Positions 1-28,960 of a DNA stretch of 64,000 nt are shown here, piece by piece. The DNA is from Alligator mississippiensis (taxonomy: Eukaryota; Chordata; Crocodylia; Alligatoridae): assembly GCF_030867095.1 (NCBI RefSeq), contig NC_081835.1:18794501-18858500 (forward strand), written 5' to 3'. Position numbers and translations under genes: made by a program. The notes under the pieces were generated by a model. It was not told the origin of the DNA and searched no databases. It was given only the letters and a program-made list of their open reading frames with translations. The stretch's first letter is position 1, and each line of letters starts with the position of its first letter.

Positions 1-67
1 GCCCTATGGTGCGAGGACTAAGAGCTGTGGGGAGTTTGTGGGGGAGTCCCATGCCATTGGGCTGGCC

Positions 68-130
68 AGGCTCTGTGCTTCCACGTGCGGCTCCCTACTG
101 GAGTCCTGGAAGCCCCACGTGGAGGCATGA
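68..130. repeat. Degenerate palindromic repeat unit, copy 1
   Basis: A roughly 60-base imperfect inverted repeat: a left half reading like CTTCCACGTG..GGCTCCC is answered by AGCCCCACGTGGAGG. The same unit recurs in cleaner form at 431-489, and a partial relic (GTGCTGGAAGCCCCATGTG) lies near 170-195. Several copies of one palindrome within 500 bases suggest an interspersed or tandem repeat. The family is not recognised. Confidence 0.5.
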
Positions 131-430
131 AACTGGCCAAGATCATCTGATGGCGCATAGCTCCCACCTGCAGTGCTGGAAGCCCCATGTGCTGGCACAG
201 AGCCAGCCTGGTCTGGCTTGAAGGCCCCTACCAGTGGACCGGCTCAGTGCCAGGGGCTCAGAGCACCTGCCATGGGCCATGAGTGCTCCGAGGGCCTGCT
301 GCCCACTGCTATCAAAATTGGTGGGAGCTGTGCACCATGATGGGGAAGGGGGAAGGCATGTGAGGGAGACCCATGCCTCCCCCGCTCCCCTTCCTACTCA
401 AGAGCTGCCCAGTCACACACCATCATGTTC

Positions 431-489
431 AGTGCCTCCACATGGGGCTCCCAGCTGGAGTGCTGGGAGCCCCACGGAGGTGGAGGCAC
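431..489. repeat. Palindromic repeat unit, copy 2 (strong hairpin)
   Basis: TGGGGCTCCCAGC (443-455) is answered exactly by GCTGGGAGCCCCA (462-474) around a 6-base loop. Outside a small bulge the pairing continues, with GTGCCTCCA (432-440) against TGGAGGCAC (481-489). The pairing is direct sequence evidence. The element family is unknown; a foldback DNA transposon is one possibility. Confidence 0.6.
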
Positions 490-764
490 AGAACCCACTT
501 CTGAAAGCTCGCATCTCCCTCTGGCTTTCAGAGGGGCAGCTGCGGGCTGGTAATAATTGTTTTTTGGAGGGGTCCCGCAAGCCAGATAGAATGGCCTGTT
601 GGGCTGGAGCCAGCCCGCAGGCAAAATACAGCCTACTAAACGGTCAACTTCCACAGCATCTGGTGGCAATGAGGTCCAAACTTAAATTACATGCGGGGTG
701 AAAAACAACTTCCTTGTGTTAGTATTAAATTTACTACCAATTAGTTTTTATATTATAACCCTAG

Positions 765-860
765 TTCTTATTTTAAGAGAGAGAGTAAACAATACATCCT
801 GTTCACTTTCTCTTCACCATTCAGCATTTTGTAAACCCATCTCATGTCTCCCCTGGCAGC
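765..860 (-). repeat. CR1-type LINE 3' fragment
   Basis: The plus-strand text (a run of GAGAGAG, then TTCACTTTCTCTTCACCATTC, then TTTTGTAAACCCATCTCATGTC) resembles the antisense of the last coding part of CR1/L3 LINEs. The equivalent part of the better CR1 at 4306-5440 reads TTTATAGACAACCATCAGATCCC. It is short and diverged, so the call rests on this resemblance alone. Confidence 0.45.
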
Positions 861-959
861 GTGGAGGAACCACAGGGCAACCCAGGCGCAAGAAGGGTCC
901 AGCAACAGCGAAGGGGAGGTAGCCACTTTTCCCCTGCACCAAGCGGCAGCTTCTGTCCA

Positions 960-995
960 GCTGCCACCGCTACTGCTACTGCTACTGCCGCTGCA
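960..995. repeat. Short CTGCTA/CTG-rich microsatellite
   Basis: An interrupted hexamer-like run, CCGCTACTGCTACTGCTACT and continuation, codes nothing convincing in any frame. It looks like slippage inside an old repeat. Confidence 0.5.
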
Positions 996-1209
996 CAGTG
1001 TGGGCAGGCGAGTCCAGAGCAGGCGCAAGGTGGGCCAGGGTCGGGGCTGCGCACGCGGGTCCCCACTGGTACCATGGGGCTGGGGCCAGCGGTGGCAGCA
1101 GCCAGAAGGAGCCACTGCTGCATGGGCTGCCTAGGAAGGCTGGAGCCACCCCAGTCCTACTGCATGCCCAAAGGACGCCACAGGCCGGATGGCACCTGGG
1201 CCAGGCAGG

Positions 1210-1297
1210 ACTGAGGGACTCACCATGCTCTGGACAAAGTCCCTCCGCGGGCCAAATCTGGCCCATGCGGTGTATTTTGCCCATCCCTGGCCTAGCC
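1210..1297. mobile_element. hAT-like DNA transposon terminus
   Basis: The segment reads GCGGGCCAAATCTGGCCC.. and ends TATTTTGCCCATCCCTG at 1289. That resembles the right terminus of hAT-Charlie type elements, whose inverted repeats begin CAGGGRTGGGCAA on the other strand. The next 8 bases, GCCTAGCC (1290-1297), would be the target-site duplication, but no matching left end is visible, so that end may lie before base 1 or be lost. A related internal scrap (CCCGCAGGCAAAATACAG) lies near 615-632. Family assignment is by resemblance only. Confidence 0.45.
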
Positions 1298-2089
1298 TCT
1301 CTAATCAATGCAGGGATAAGTGATGTCCTGTCTCCCTAAACACCTTCTGCAAATTTTTACTGGATAAAGGACTCTACTTCCTGCCCTAAACTACATTCCC
1401 GTGCTGAACGGCTATGGAGGCTCCCGTCTCCTGACAGACATGGCCGAAGGGCAGGGCTGCCCCAGAGAGCCGTGAATGGGAACTCCCCGCTACACGCAGA
1501 CTCGTACCCACCCATCCAGGGTTTGTTCTGCTGTGCGGCTCCAGTCCGTGAACTAAACCCAATGGAGGGAAGCCGAACCAATTTGATCCAGGGAAAGACT
1601 GTCTTCACGCAGACCCGCACCAGGATCTCCACGTCACAGAGGTTCGACGGTCTGGGATGTATCAGCTCCAAGGATGAGAAGGCCCTTGGCAGGGTCGGAC
1701 AGGGGGTGCACAGGGCGCGGGGCTGAGCCCTGCTGCATGTGGGCGGAGAGAAAAGCAATCCCAGGAGATCTGTCAGCTGGTGGCTGCAATGCCCGAGCAA
1801 AAGGTGTCCCGGGCAGCCAGGCCACGTAGGATGCGAAGCCCTGAGGGAAGAGGGTGGGCGGCAGGATGGAGAAACAGGGCATGAGCAATAAGGTGCAATC
1901 AGATCCGGAGCGGGTGCATTGGTGCAGCTGCACCTCCCCCCATTTCGGACTGTTTGCAACCCAGGGGCTTCTGGGGACTTTTTTATCATTCCCCAAAACA
2001 CAAAAGAAACCTAGTAGCACGAGCTCTTCCCCTGCTGCTGCTGCTGTCCCCGGGGCAAGAGAGGCGCTCCAAAGCCGTGGACAGGAACA
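1298..2089. other. Upstream intergenic DNA with no recognised gene
   Basis: No exon could be supported. Open frames exist on the minus strand (for example 1357-2001) but have no recognisable domain and are rich in Pro, Ser and Cys, as expected of GC-rich non-coding DNA. In mammals TPRA1 lies head-to-head with MCM2, so its 5' untranslated exon could be here, but none of its seven-helix coding sequence was recognised. Confidence 0.5.
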
Positions 2090-2279
2090 GTCCTATCCCG
2101 GGATAAGGGCGGGGCAGCGCTCAGCGGAGCTCGCCGCGCAGGCGCGACAGGGGGCGGCGCTCATGCATATGCATCGGGGTCGTTAATTATGCATGAGGTT
2201 TCGCGCGCTTTTGCTGCCCACGTGGTGCTCGTTTCCCGCGGAATCCGGCAGGGCAAGGAGGCTCCGGGCAGCGGCGGGG
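2090..2279 (+). promoter_or_regulatory. MCM2: MCM2 CpG-rich promoter and 5' UTR with E2F-type sites
   Basis: A dense cluster of CpG dinucleotides directly precedes the MCM2 start codon. It holds GC boxes (GGGCGGGG near 2108 and GGGGGCGG near 2151), a cryptic palindrome ATGCATATGCAT (2163-2174), TTTCGCGC at 2199-2206, CACGTG at 2219-2224 and TTTCCCGC at 2232-2239. The last fits the TTTSSCGC E2F consensus exactly and the first is a close variant. MCM genes are classical E2F targets at G1/S, so the sites fit the gene. No TATA box is seen and the exact transcription start cannot be placed. In mammals this promoter also serves divergent TPRA1, which was not recognised here. Confidence 0.75.
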
Positions 2280-21607
<19,328 letters not shown>

Positions 21608-22665
21608 GGACGATGGCAGAGCCTCTACCCGTACCAACAAGATGAGATGTCAGTGCTGCATCTGGCCTGGGAATGTGAGGGGACATGGGAACCCAGAGGA
21701 CTAAGCTATTCCTTTGCTTGCTTCATGGCTTCTGAATTGAGGAAGTGCTGAAGGACTTGTACATAGGACAGAGCCTAATGCCTGGCTAAATCTGTTAGTC
21801 ACATCAGTAATTAACTGCTTTGTCTTGTAGCTGAGCCTAATGGGGAAGAATTGCTAGTGACGCAGACTGGGTGTTTAGACTCTTCCCAGTTCCTTGCTGC
21901 TGATCTCAGCTTGGTGGTTCCACCTGCAGGGTTGGCTGGAGTGGGAGCAGCAGAAGGCACCTGTCCTCCAAGCACTTTCCAGTTGGATCCCAAAGGCCTT
22001 CTGTGTTCTTCCCTCCTGTCTCACTACTGCACTGTCTGATGGGCAGCAACCAAGACTGGGTCATGGGGAGTTGAAACTGACTGCTGGGGAGGTGGAAAGG
22101 TGCTGGCCTCTCAGCTCAGCTCCCTGGGTCTGACAGTTAGTGTTTCCCCAGGCCCCCTTGGGCTCGCTTACTGCTTGACCTCAGCAGGGGGCCTGGTGAG
22201 ACTTCTAATGTGACAAAAGCATGACAGTACAAGGCAGTCTGTTGGCCTCTTTTCTATCTGTCTTGCCACTCCTGTATGTTCTGGGGCAGTGCCCCAAGCC
22301 TCAATGGGGTGTCAGGTGCCTTAATGGGTGGCATGTTCAGATGTAAGGGGTGGGGGGATGGGGTGAGAAGTAATAATCAGACCAAGCACCAGAGCTCAGG
22401 TTGTGCTGATGGCCTAGGAATGGGGCATCGCTCCCAGTCAGCAAATCTGTGTTCAGTGCCAAGGCAGAGCTGAGACAAGGGGGAAGAGTGACCTCCGATT
22501 CTTTAGTACCTGGGATGGAGAGAACCCAAGAGGGCAGCATGAGGGGGCTGGGGTGGGATGAAAGGTCTGGAGGTTTTGAAGTGTCAGATCTCCTGTTTGT
22601 GCATCACCTGTGGTTCTGCTCGTTTATTGTATGTGTTTAAATATATGTGTTTGCTATAGCTGTGT
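21608..22665 (+). other. MCM2: MCM2 3' UTR (extent inferred)
   Basis: The 3' untranslated region begins after the stop. No AATAAA was found in the first kilobase. The best end candidate is the variant signal AATATA at 22640-22645, followed by a GT-rich stretch (TATGTGTTTGC, TGTGTGTTTGTG). The true end is uncertain and an alternative ATTAAA lies near 23347. Confidence 0.4.
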
Positions 22666-25600
22666 GTTTGTGCTCCTCTAGGAATATCCGCCCCTGCACT
22701 AAGGAAGGACAAGCAGAGCTGAGCTGCATGCCTGGTCCCCCTCCCTCATCCCCATGTTCATTGTGGCTGCTGCCCTGTCCTACATGGAGGCTTGCTGTGG
22801 GGGTGAGGGAGCTGGTTTCAGCTCCTGGGATAGAATATCCTGGCCTCACTCTAGCCCTGAGCTGGAGCCGTCCCCTTGGGTGGAGAAGTGGGAATGGACT
22901 TATGGCTATGGTTGTTCTCTCTGCGTTTCTCCTCCAGGTCCCTGTGTTGTGGTGTAAAGAACAGGCAAGTGCTGTGCAGGCTGGGGAATGACTGACCCTC
23001 TGCCAGTCCTGCCTGAGTCATGGTTAGATGCACAGAAAATGGGGCCTTACGAACCTACCTCAGCTCTTACCTTTGGGAATGCAGGGGGAGGGGGGCATTA
23101 TTGCCTGGCCACAATCTACCTGTATGCAATAGGGAGGTGCTTTCAAGTCCCACAGGCCCTTTCGGCTCTCCTGCCTTCCATACGAGCTGCTGTGTTGCCA
23201 TGTCCTCGTCTGCAGCTCAATAGCACCAGCTCCTACCCTTCTGCCTGCCTTTCATTGTGCAACCTCTCTGTCAATTGCCAGCCTGAGCTAAGTGGAAACC
23301 TCACTCCAGTGTGGAAAAAGTCTAAGGCCAGTGCAGGGAAAGCTGGTATTAAACGCAGTGGCCATGTCAAGCTAGCACCACCTTGGCCTAGCGGCTAAAA
23401 TGGTTCAGGCACACTGACTATTGTAGCCAGCCACTCATAAGGGAGGAGCATGGTTAGCTTCCTGTCCAGCTGTCTGACTCCCCAGCTCACGCAACCACTT
23501 GCCTATTTAGAGCTGGGCCAAGTGGAAGGAGGACTTCAGCTTTGAGCCTGCAGCCAGGCTCTAGCTCATGCCTCCAAAGAGGTCCTCATCCTTGTGCAGC
23601 AGACATGGCAAATTGTCACCCTGGTCCTGGACTACTGCTGCCTAGCTGAGGCTGGGTCTCTAAAATGGCTGGCCGCGCCAGTGAGTTGGACGTTGTAATG
23701 TGTATCACTGTACCGCTGGCTCTGAAACTGTAGTGTCTGTGTTCCTGGCCAGCTTGGCTGCAGCCCTGCTAGCTAACGGCATTTGTTCCTGCCAGGTATC
23801 TGGGTTAGCACATGATTCTCATCCCGTGCCGGGCTTGGCAATGGCTGCTTATGCTGTGTGTTGGGCTCCCTTAGTATGTTTGTTTAGCTGGCTTGGCTAG
23901 GCTCCCTTGCTCCTGGGTCTCTGCCGAGCAGGGATTCCTCTGTGCAGCTTGCAGAGATCCTTGCCCCTCAGTCTCTATGCCTGTGTGGCTAGCTGGGGTG
24001 TGAGCTGTGGACTGCATGCACACAGGTGTGACGATGACAGAGCTGCTGGGGGGGTGGACACCCTTCCTCGCTACCAGCATATGCCTGCTCTCAAGCCATG
24101 GTTAAAAGCTCTAGTGTGGTGAGGACCTTGGGCTGAGCACAGAGCAGTTTTTAACATCTCACCTGCTCGTGTCTGAGGCAAGAAGTGCAAAGGCCCTGGG
24201 AGAGCAGCTGGGATTACTGAAAAGTGGTGTCTGGCCCTGCCACTTGTTCCTCTCCATCCTGAACTTCATTGCTGTCTAGCTGTGGAAGAAACTGGTGCTG
24301 AGGAGACTTTATGCTAATCCAGAGAGAGGCACAGCCATCCCTGTACACCAGTGACATGACAGCCTCTTCTGAACCAAATGTGTGTGTTTGCATATTGTAT
24401 CAGCTGAGGTCAGGAGGGAGGCAGAGACCTTGAGATGGGACACAGGTAAATGACTTTGAACATGAAATCATGAAGAATGAGACAGACAATGATGTGCCAG
24501 GAGAGAACCCAGGAGTCCTGATTCCCAGTTCCTTCTGCTAGCTGGGGACAGTGGCTTAGAATTACCCTTTAACTTTGTTTTACAGCACTATATAATTGAA
24601 ACTTGGTGACTTTTTCTTGTTAACTCCTTGATTGGCTTGGTGGGAGCTGGCTCTTTGTTTTCTGGTCTGGAATGCAGTATTGGGAGCAACTGGGTCTCCC
24701 CACCCCCTGCCTTTGGGGTGGTCAGTAGGTATGTACTCTCCATGAGATACGGCTCATATAAAGTGGACTGGGAAGGGCTGATGTCAGAACAGGGCTAGGA
24801 GAGCATGGAAACAACCTGTAAGGTGGGAAGCAGATGCTTGTTTCAGTCCTGCAAGAAGTCAGCTACACCCTCCCCAGAGAGGCTGGGAAGGGAAAATAGT
24901 GTAGCAAAGGTTGTCTGCAGTGAAAAAATGCAAGAACCGTCCATTTAGGATACTGCCTTAGCCCTGGACTCACCAGGAGCCCTTAATATTGAAGTAGCTA
25001 CTTTGCCCATCTTGTTTTGCGGCCAGCACAGCAGTAAAGGACCACCTAGGAAATCGGGCCCTTGCTGAGGCTGGCATTTGGCCACAAGAGAGCTAATGCT
25101 CAGCCAACAGCATCTTCCTTCTCTTGCGGTTGCTGGGAGTTCATATTTCCGGGAGTTAGCACCAGCCAGCTGCAGTGGTAGGTGTCAGGCTGAGTAGGCG
25201 TGCTACGAAGGGTGAAAATGTGCTTCAAGCAGAAGTAAACTTGGTTGGAGGGTTTTCCAGGGTGCCGTAATAGCTGATCTGTAGGGCTCCAGAGAGAAGA
25301 GCTGGGTTTTGTCATGGGGCACTTCACTGGGAGTAGCTTCCTTGGAAGTTCCTTCCTTCTTCCCCCATGCCAGTCCCAAGTTGGGGCTTGATACACTGCA
25401 TCTAGTAGCTGTTAATGTCTGGTGAGATGGGCTCAGCAGGACAGTCTTGTGTGATGCAAGAGATGGGCCAGGGTCCTGGCTTGATTTTTTTGTACCTCAA
25501 TCTGGAATAGCAGAGATGCACAATAACTGGGATAGTGTTTGCTAGGAAATACTCAGCGGCCAGTTAAGTAAGATCATGTCACTACAACCTGCAAAGTCCC

Positions 25601-26399
25601 CTGCTGGGACTCTGCCCCTCCTGAATGCTGAATCAGGCTAGCTTCTGAAGGGCTTCAGCATGACTTTGAAACATGAGCAAAAAGAGCAGGTTTGGCCAGA
25701 CTCTGATCTGGGGAAAGCTGACTGTGCTCTGTGCAAAATCACAGTCTGGAGGAACGGCACGTGTGCATGCACTTCAAGAAGCAGCCACCCAACCATGGTT
25801 CAGTAAGGGAGCTGTGGATGAGCATCCAGCCACGTGGGCCTTGAGGAAAGTGCCTCTTGAGGAAATGCTTCTTGGACTGGGGTAGGTAACTAGCTTGCTT
25901 GGTATGGAGCCATCTACAACTCATAAACATAATGGCAGGGCTCCTCTGTTTCTGCAGGCTCTTTGCAGAAGAAGGATGAGCAGTTCAGTGGTAGCTCCAA
26001 TTTCACCACTTGTCTCTCTTGAGTAACAATTATAGACACATGAGTGTGCTTAGCAAATGACTAGGATTCATTATTGTGAATCCTGCCTTTGTTTCTACAA
26101 TGGCTCTCACAAAGTAATGTCATCATAGCTTGGACAGCTTAGTGTACTCTTACCTCTGGATCAACAGTCTTTCACAAGCTTCTGTGGCAAACTTTGACTA
26201 GAAATACTCTTTCTCTGGATCCATCAAGCTGTAGATTGCCTCACTGAGTGGTTCTTTCCTAACATGTCTCCCATGTATTTGTTTAAAGTATTTTCTTGGC
26301 TTTGACTTGTGCTGAAAGGTCATATAGCCCCTTGTCCTGGAGGGGGCCAATAAGCTGTGGTGCAAACATCAGAGCCATTTCACTTAACAGTGGAGCTAC
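22666..26399. other. Intergenic DNA between MCM2 and PODXL2, left part
   Basis: About 3.7 kb without a supported gene. All open frames are short and lack recognisable domains. Part could be an extended MCM2 3' UTR. Confidence 0.5.
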
Positions 26400-26525
26400 A
26401 GAGCCAGAATGAGAGACCAAGCTTTAAGTCACAAAATGGGCATAATAGGGACTTAAACCCCAGTCTCTCATAACTGGCTGGAGTGCTACAACCACCAGGC
26501 TACCGGCTGTGCTGGGCTCTGTCTC
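26400..26525 (-). repeat. tRNA-derived SINE
   Basis: On the minus strand the sequence reads GGTAGCCTGGTGGTTGTAGC, a tRNA A-box-like block, then about 30 bases later GGGGTTTAAGTCCC, a B-box-like block. That order and spacing mark a tRNA-derived SINE head. It is diverged and is not a functional tRNA. Confidence 0.7.
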
Positions 26526-26659
26526 ACTTCTTGAGCTTATCCCAGTGCAGAACGGAAAGTTTTCTGCAATCCTAAATTCTTGTGGGTTCTCCATCACTTC
26601 ATCTGTCATCAACATGGGAAGCCTTTTTTGAGATGAGAGGAAGCTTACTGGGATCAAAG

Positions 26660-26765
26660 CAGGGATGAATAGGTGAAATTCCCTGGCCTGCGCTATAGAG
26701 CAGGTTGGACTAGATGACCTATTGGTGTCTCTTGGCTTTTTAACACCTCTGTGATATTCATTTAG
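26660..26765 (+). repeat. CR1 3' tail fragment
   Basis: CCTGGCCTGCGCTATAGAGC then AGGTTGGACTAGATGACCTA is the characteristic 3' UTR of a CR1 subfamily (usual form GGTCAGACTAGATGATC). Only the tail is left. Confidence 0.75.
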
Positions 26766-27189
26766 CAGTCCTTTTTTAATGCATCCCTGGCAACTGTGAA
26801 TGTGTTAGCACTGTGAAGCAGACTTGGCTGAACTGCTGCTCTTTCAGGAGCAGGGGATTCCAGTGCCAGAGCCAAAAGAGAGTCTCACCAGTGGTGCAGT
26901 TTGATTCCACCCTCAGGCTGGCAGTGCTAGGACTACACTGTGGCCCATCAGATCAATTGCTCTCTCTTTTTTTTCCTTTTCTTCCTCCTTTAAAAATTGC
27001 CACTTAAGAGCGGCATCACTGTGAAGGCAGGTGTGAACTCTTGTGTTTTGGTGCAAATTAAAATGGAGAGTTTTGGCTAGAGAAAGCAGTAGGAATGCAG
27101 GAATTCTAGGGAAGGAAAGGAAAGTGTGTGGCTTGTTCTGTCTGTCATGCCTCAGATCAGAGACTTTCAAATCAAGCTGGCCCCTATGC

Positions 27190-27570
27190 TGCAGGTAGGG
27201 TTTAGGCCCCGTCGTAAAGGAAAGAGGCTACAAACAGACATTACATTTGTCCTGGGATAAACCATTTTATCCCAGGACAAATGCAATTGTTCAGACATCC
27301 ATGTCTGTTATTCTGGAATAAATCCTAGTAAGGTTCACAGAGTATGCAGTACTAACAGTTTATCCAGGGGCATTGCAGAGTGCATCTGAACTGTTATCCT
27401 GGGATTGCATCATTGAGTCAGCAGCAAAAAGCAGCAGTGCATTTAGCCACTTGCTGAACCCTGATTAGAAGGGTAAAGTGTACACGTCAATCCTGGGATA
27501 CTTCTGTTCCTGAACAAACACAGGCACAACTTGTCCAGGGGTAAATGCAACAACTGAGACTCGGAAGTGA
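27190..27570. mobile_element. MITE-like palindromic DNA element
   Basis: CATTTGTCCTGGGATAA (27244-27260) is answered perfectly by TTATCCCAGGACAAATG (27267-27283) around a 6-base loop. Variants of TCCTGGGATA and of TTATTCTGGAATAAA recur up to 27550. The pattern fits a non-autonomous DNA transposon built of inverted repeats. Boundaries and family are not certain. Confidence 0.5.
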
Positions 27571-28277
27571 ACCAGCTCACCCAGAATCTTTCAGGCAGTG
27601 AAAGAGTTAGAAGGGAAAACAAGTCCTTACTCCTACTCATGGGTGCTATATCCAGTAGACTCTACTCCTGCCTAATTATGGCGAATGCTGAAAGCATTAA
27701 TCACTTCGGGCCACTTATGTTGAATGTGTTATTGCATGTCTCCTACATCCAAGCTCTGATAAGTGGGGGAGTTGCATTTGCATGGGGAGCAGAGACAGTG
27801 TGTGTCCAAAGTGTTGCAAGAACAGACTCAGTGCCCGCCCCTGCTTGGTACAGTCGCAAAATGTTTTGGTGTCCCAGCATTAAAAGGGCTAAGTCAACAA
27901 ATGAGCTTAGGTAAATCTCTTTTGAAAAGAGACCTCATGCATGCTTCTACAAGGAACAGATTAACCCTTTCCTCAAGCCTTCAGAGGAGGGGTAAGGGCT
28001 GGGATGCCAAGAAACATGCCTCCTCTTCCTGCTATGAGGAGAAGAAAAAGGGTGGATGTGAAGCCAAAGTGCAGGAGTGATGTTGCAGACTGTTCAGTTT
28101 TGAGGTCTGTTACTACCTTTTTTGTAGGCACCTAGGTCCTTCCCCAAAGACCTTCTATTGTCAGAACAGGCTGGACAAGGTGAGAGGAAGGAATGAGTTT
28201 TCTCTTGCATCTGAGGAATGGGAAAACGGACAAACTGTTCCCTTCTCCATGTACAGAGCCTAGCATGAGCCCTGGGA

Positions 28278-28288
28278 GCGTGCGTGCA

Positions 28289-28320
<32 letters not shown>

Positions 28321-28335
28321 TGTATGTGTGTGTGT
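28278..28335. repeat. CG/TG compound microsatellite
   Basis: GCGTGCGTGCATG, then (CG)n, then (TG)n with one TATG interruption. Alternating purine-pyrimidine over nearly 60 bases makes it a strong candidate Z-DNA former. Confidence 0.95.
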
Positions 28336-28839
28336 TCCCCTTTTCTCTCTTCCTTTAACTAAAACCTTTTTTCGGTTACTAGTAACACCTCACATTTCTA
28401 AGACTGTTAGCATTTAGCATCTAATCACTTCAGCTCAATAGTAGTGCACTCTTTGCTTAGCTGAATGATTGTCACTGGTTGGTTTAACCTTCAGTTTTGC
28501 AGTGATTGGCTCAATATTGCATTCTTTTGGTCACTGAACCTTTTTTAAAGGAATGCATTTATTTAAAATGTTTTTTTTTTTTTAAAAAAAGAAGAGCTTA
28601 AAAAAAAACCACAAAAAAACCTCAAAACAACCCTGTAATTCCAGCAAGGTTTGGATTTGCATTTCTCTTTTCTATTTGTTTCATTCCCTGAGAGCTATTC
28701 AATAGTCATGTGCAAGGGTCTTGGGACAAAATTTGACTCTAAACCCAAAATGAGAGAACTACTTGACCTGAAGACCTTGTCTTCCTGTGCAGCATTAGAA
28801 ATAGAAAGGAATCTCTGAAAGTAAAACCTGAGGTAAAAT

Positions 28840-28960
28840 GGACCTGAGAGGTACAGCTTTCTTGTGATATCTTTTATCAGATCAACTATATAGTTTGGAG
28901 AGTTGTTAGAGAAATTTTCGGGCACCTGCCATCCTTTTCTCAGGGTCCAGACTGGTGGGA
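28840..28960 (+). repeat. Interspersed repeat with TATCTTTTATCAGATCAACT
   Basis: GTGATATCTTTTATCAGATC, then AACTATATAG, then AGAGAAATTTTCGGGCACCT shares its layout with 62660-62800 (GTGATATCTCTTATTGGATC, AACTGCATGG, GACAAGCTTTCAAATGCAG). The same word set is common in reptile genomes. The family name was not recognised. Confidence 0.6.

Noticed and set aside
1357-2001. Long minus-strand open frame (214 codons) upstream of MCM2, possibly TPRA1
   Set aside because: It shows no transmembrane helices or known motif and is rich in Pro, Ser and Cys. TPRA1 coding sequence was not recognisable; the frame is probably chance in GC-rich DNA.
26400-26525. Functional tRNA gene on the minus strand
   Set aside because: A- and B-box-like blocks are present, but no convincing acceptor stem or anticodon loop could be drawn; a tRNA-derived SINE explains it better.
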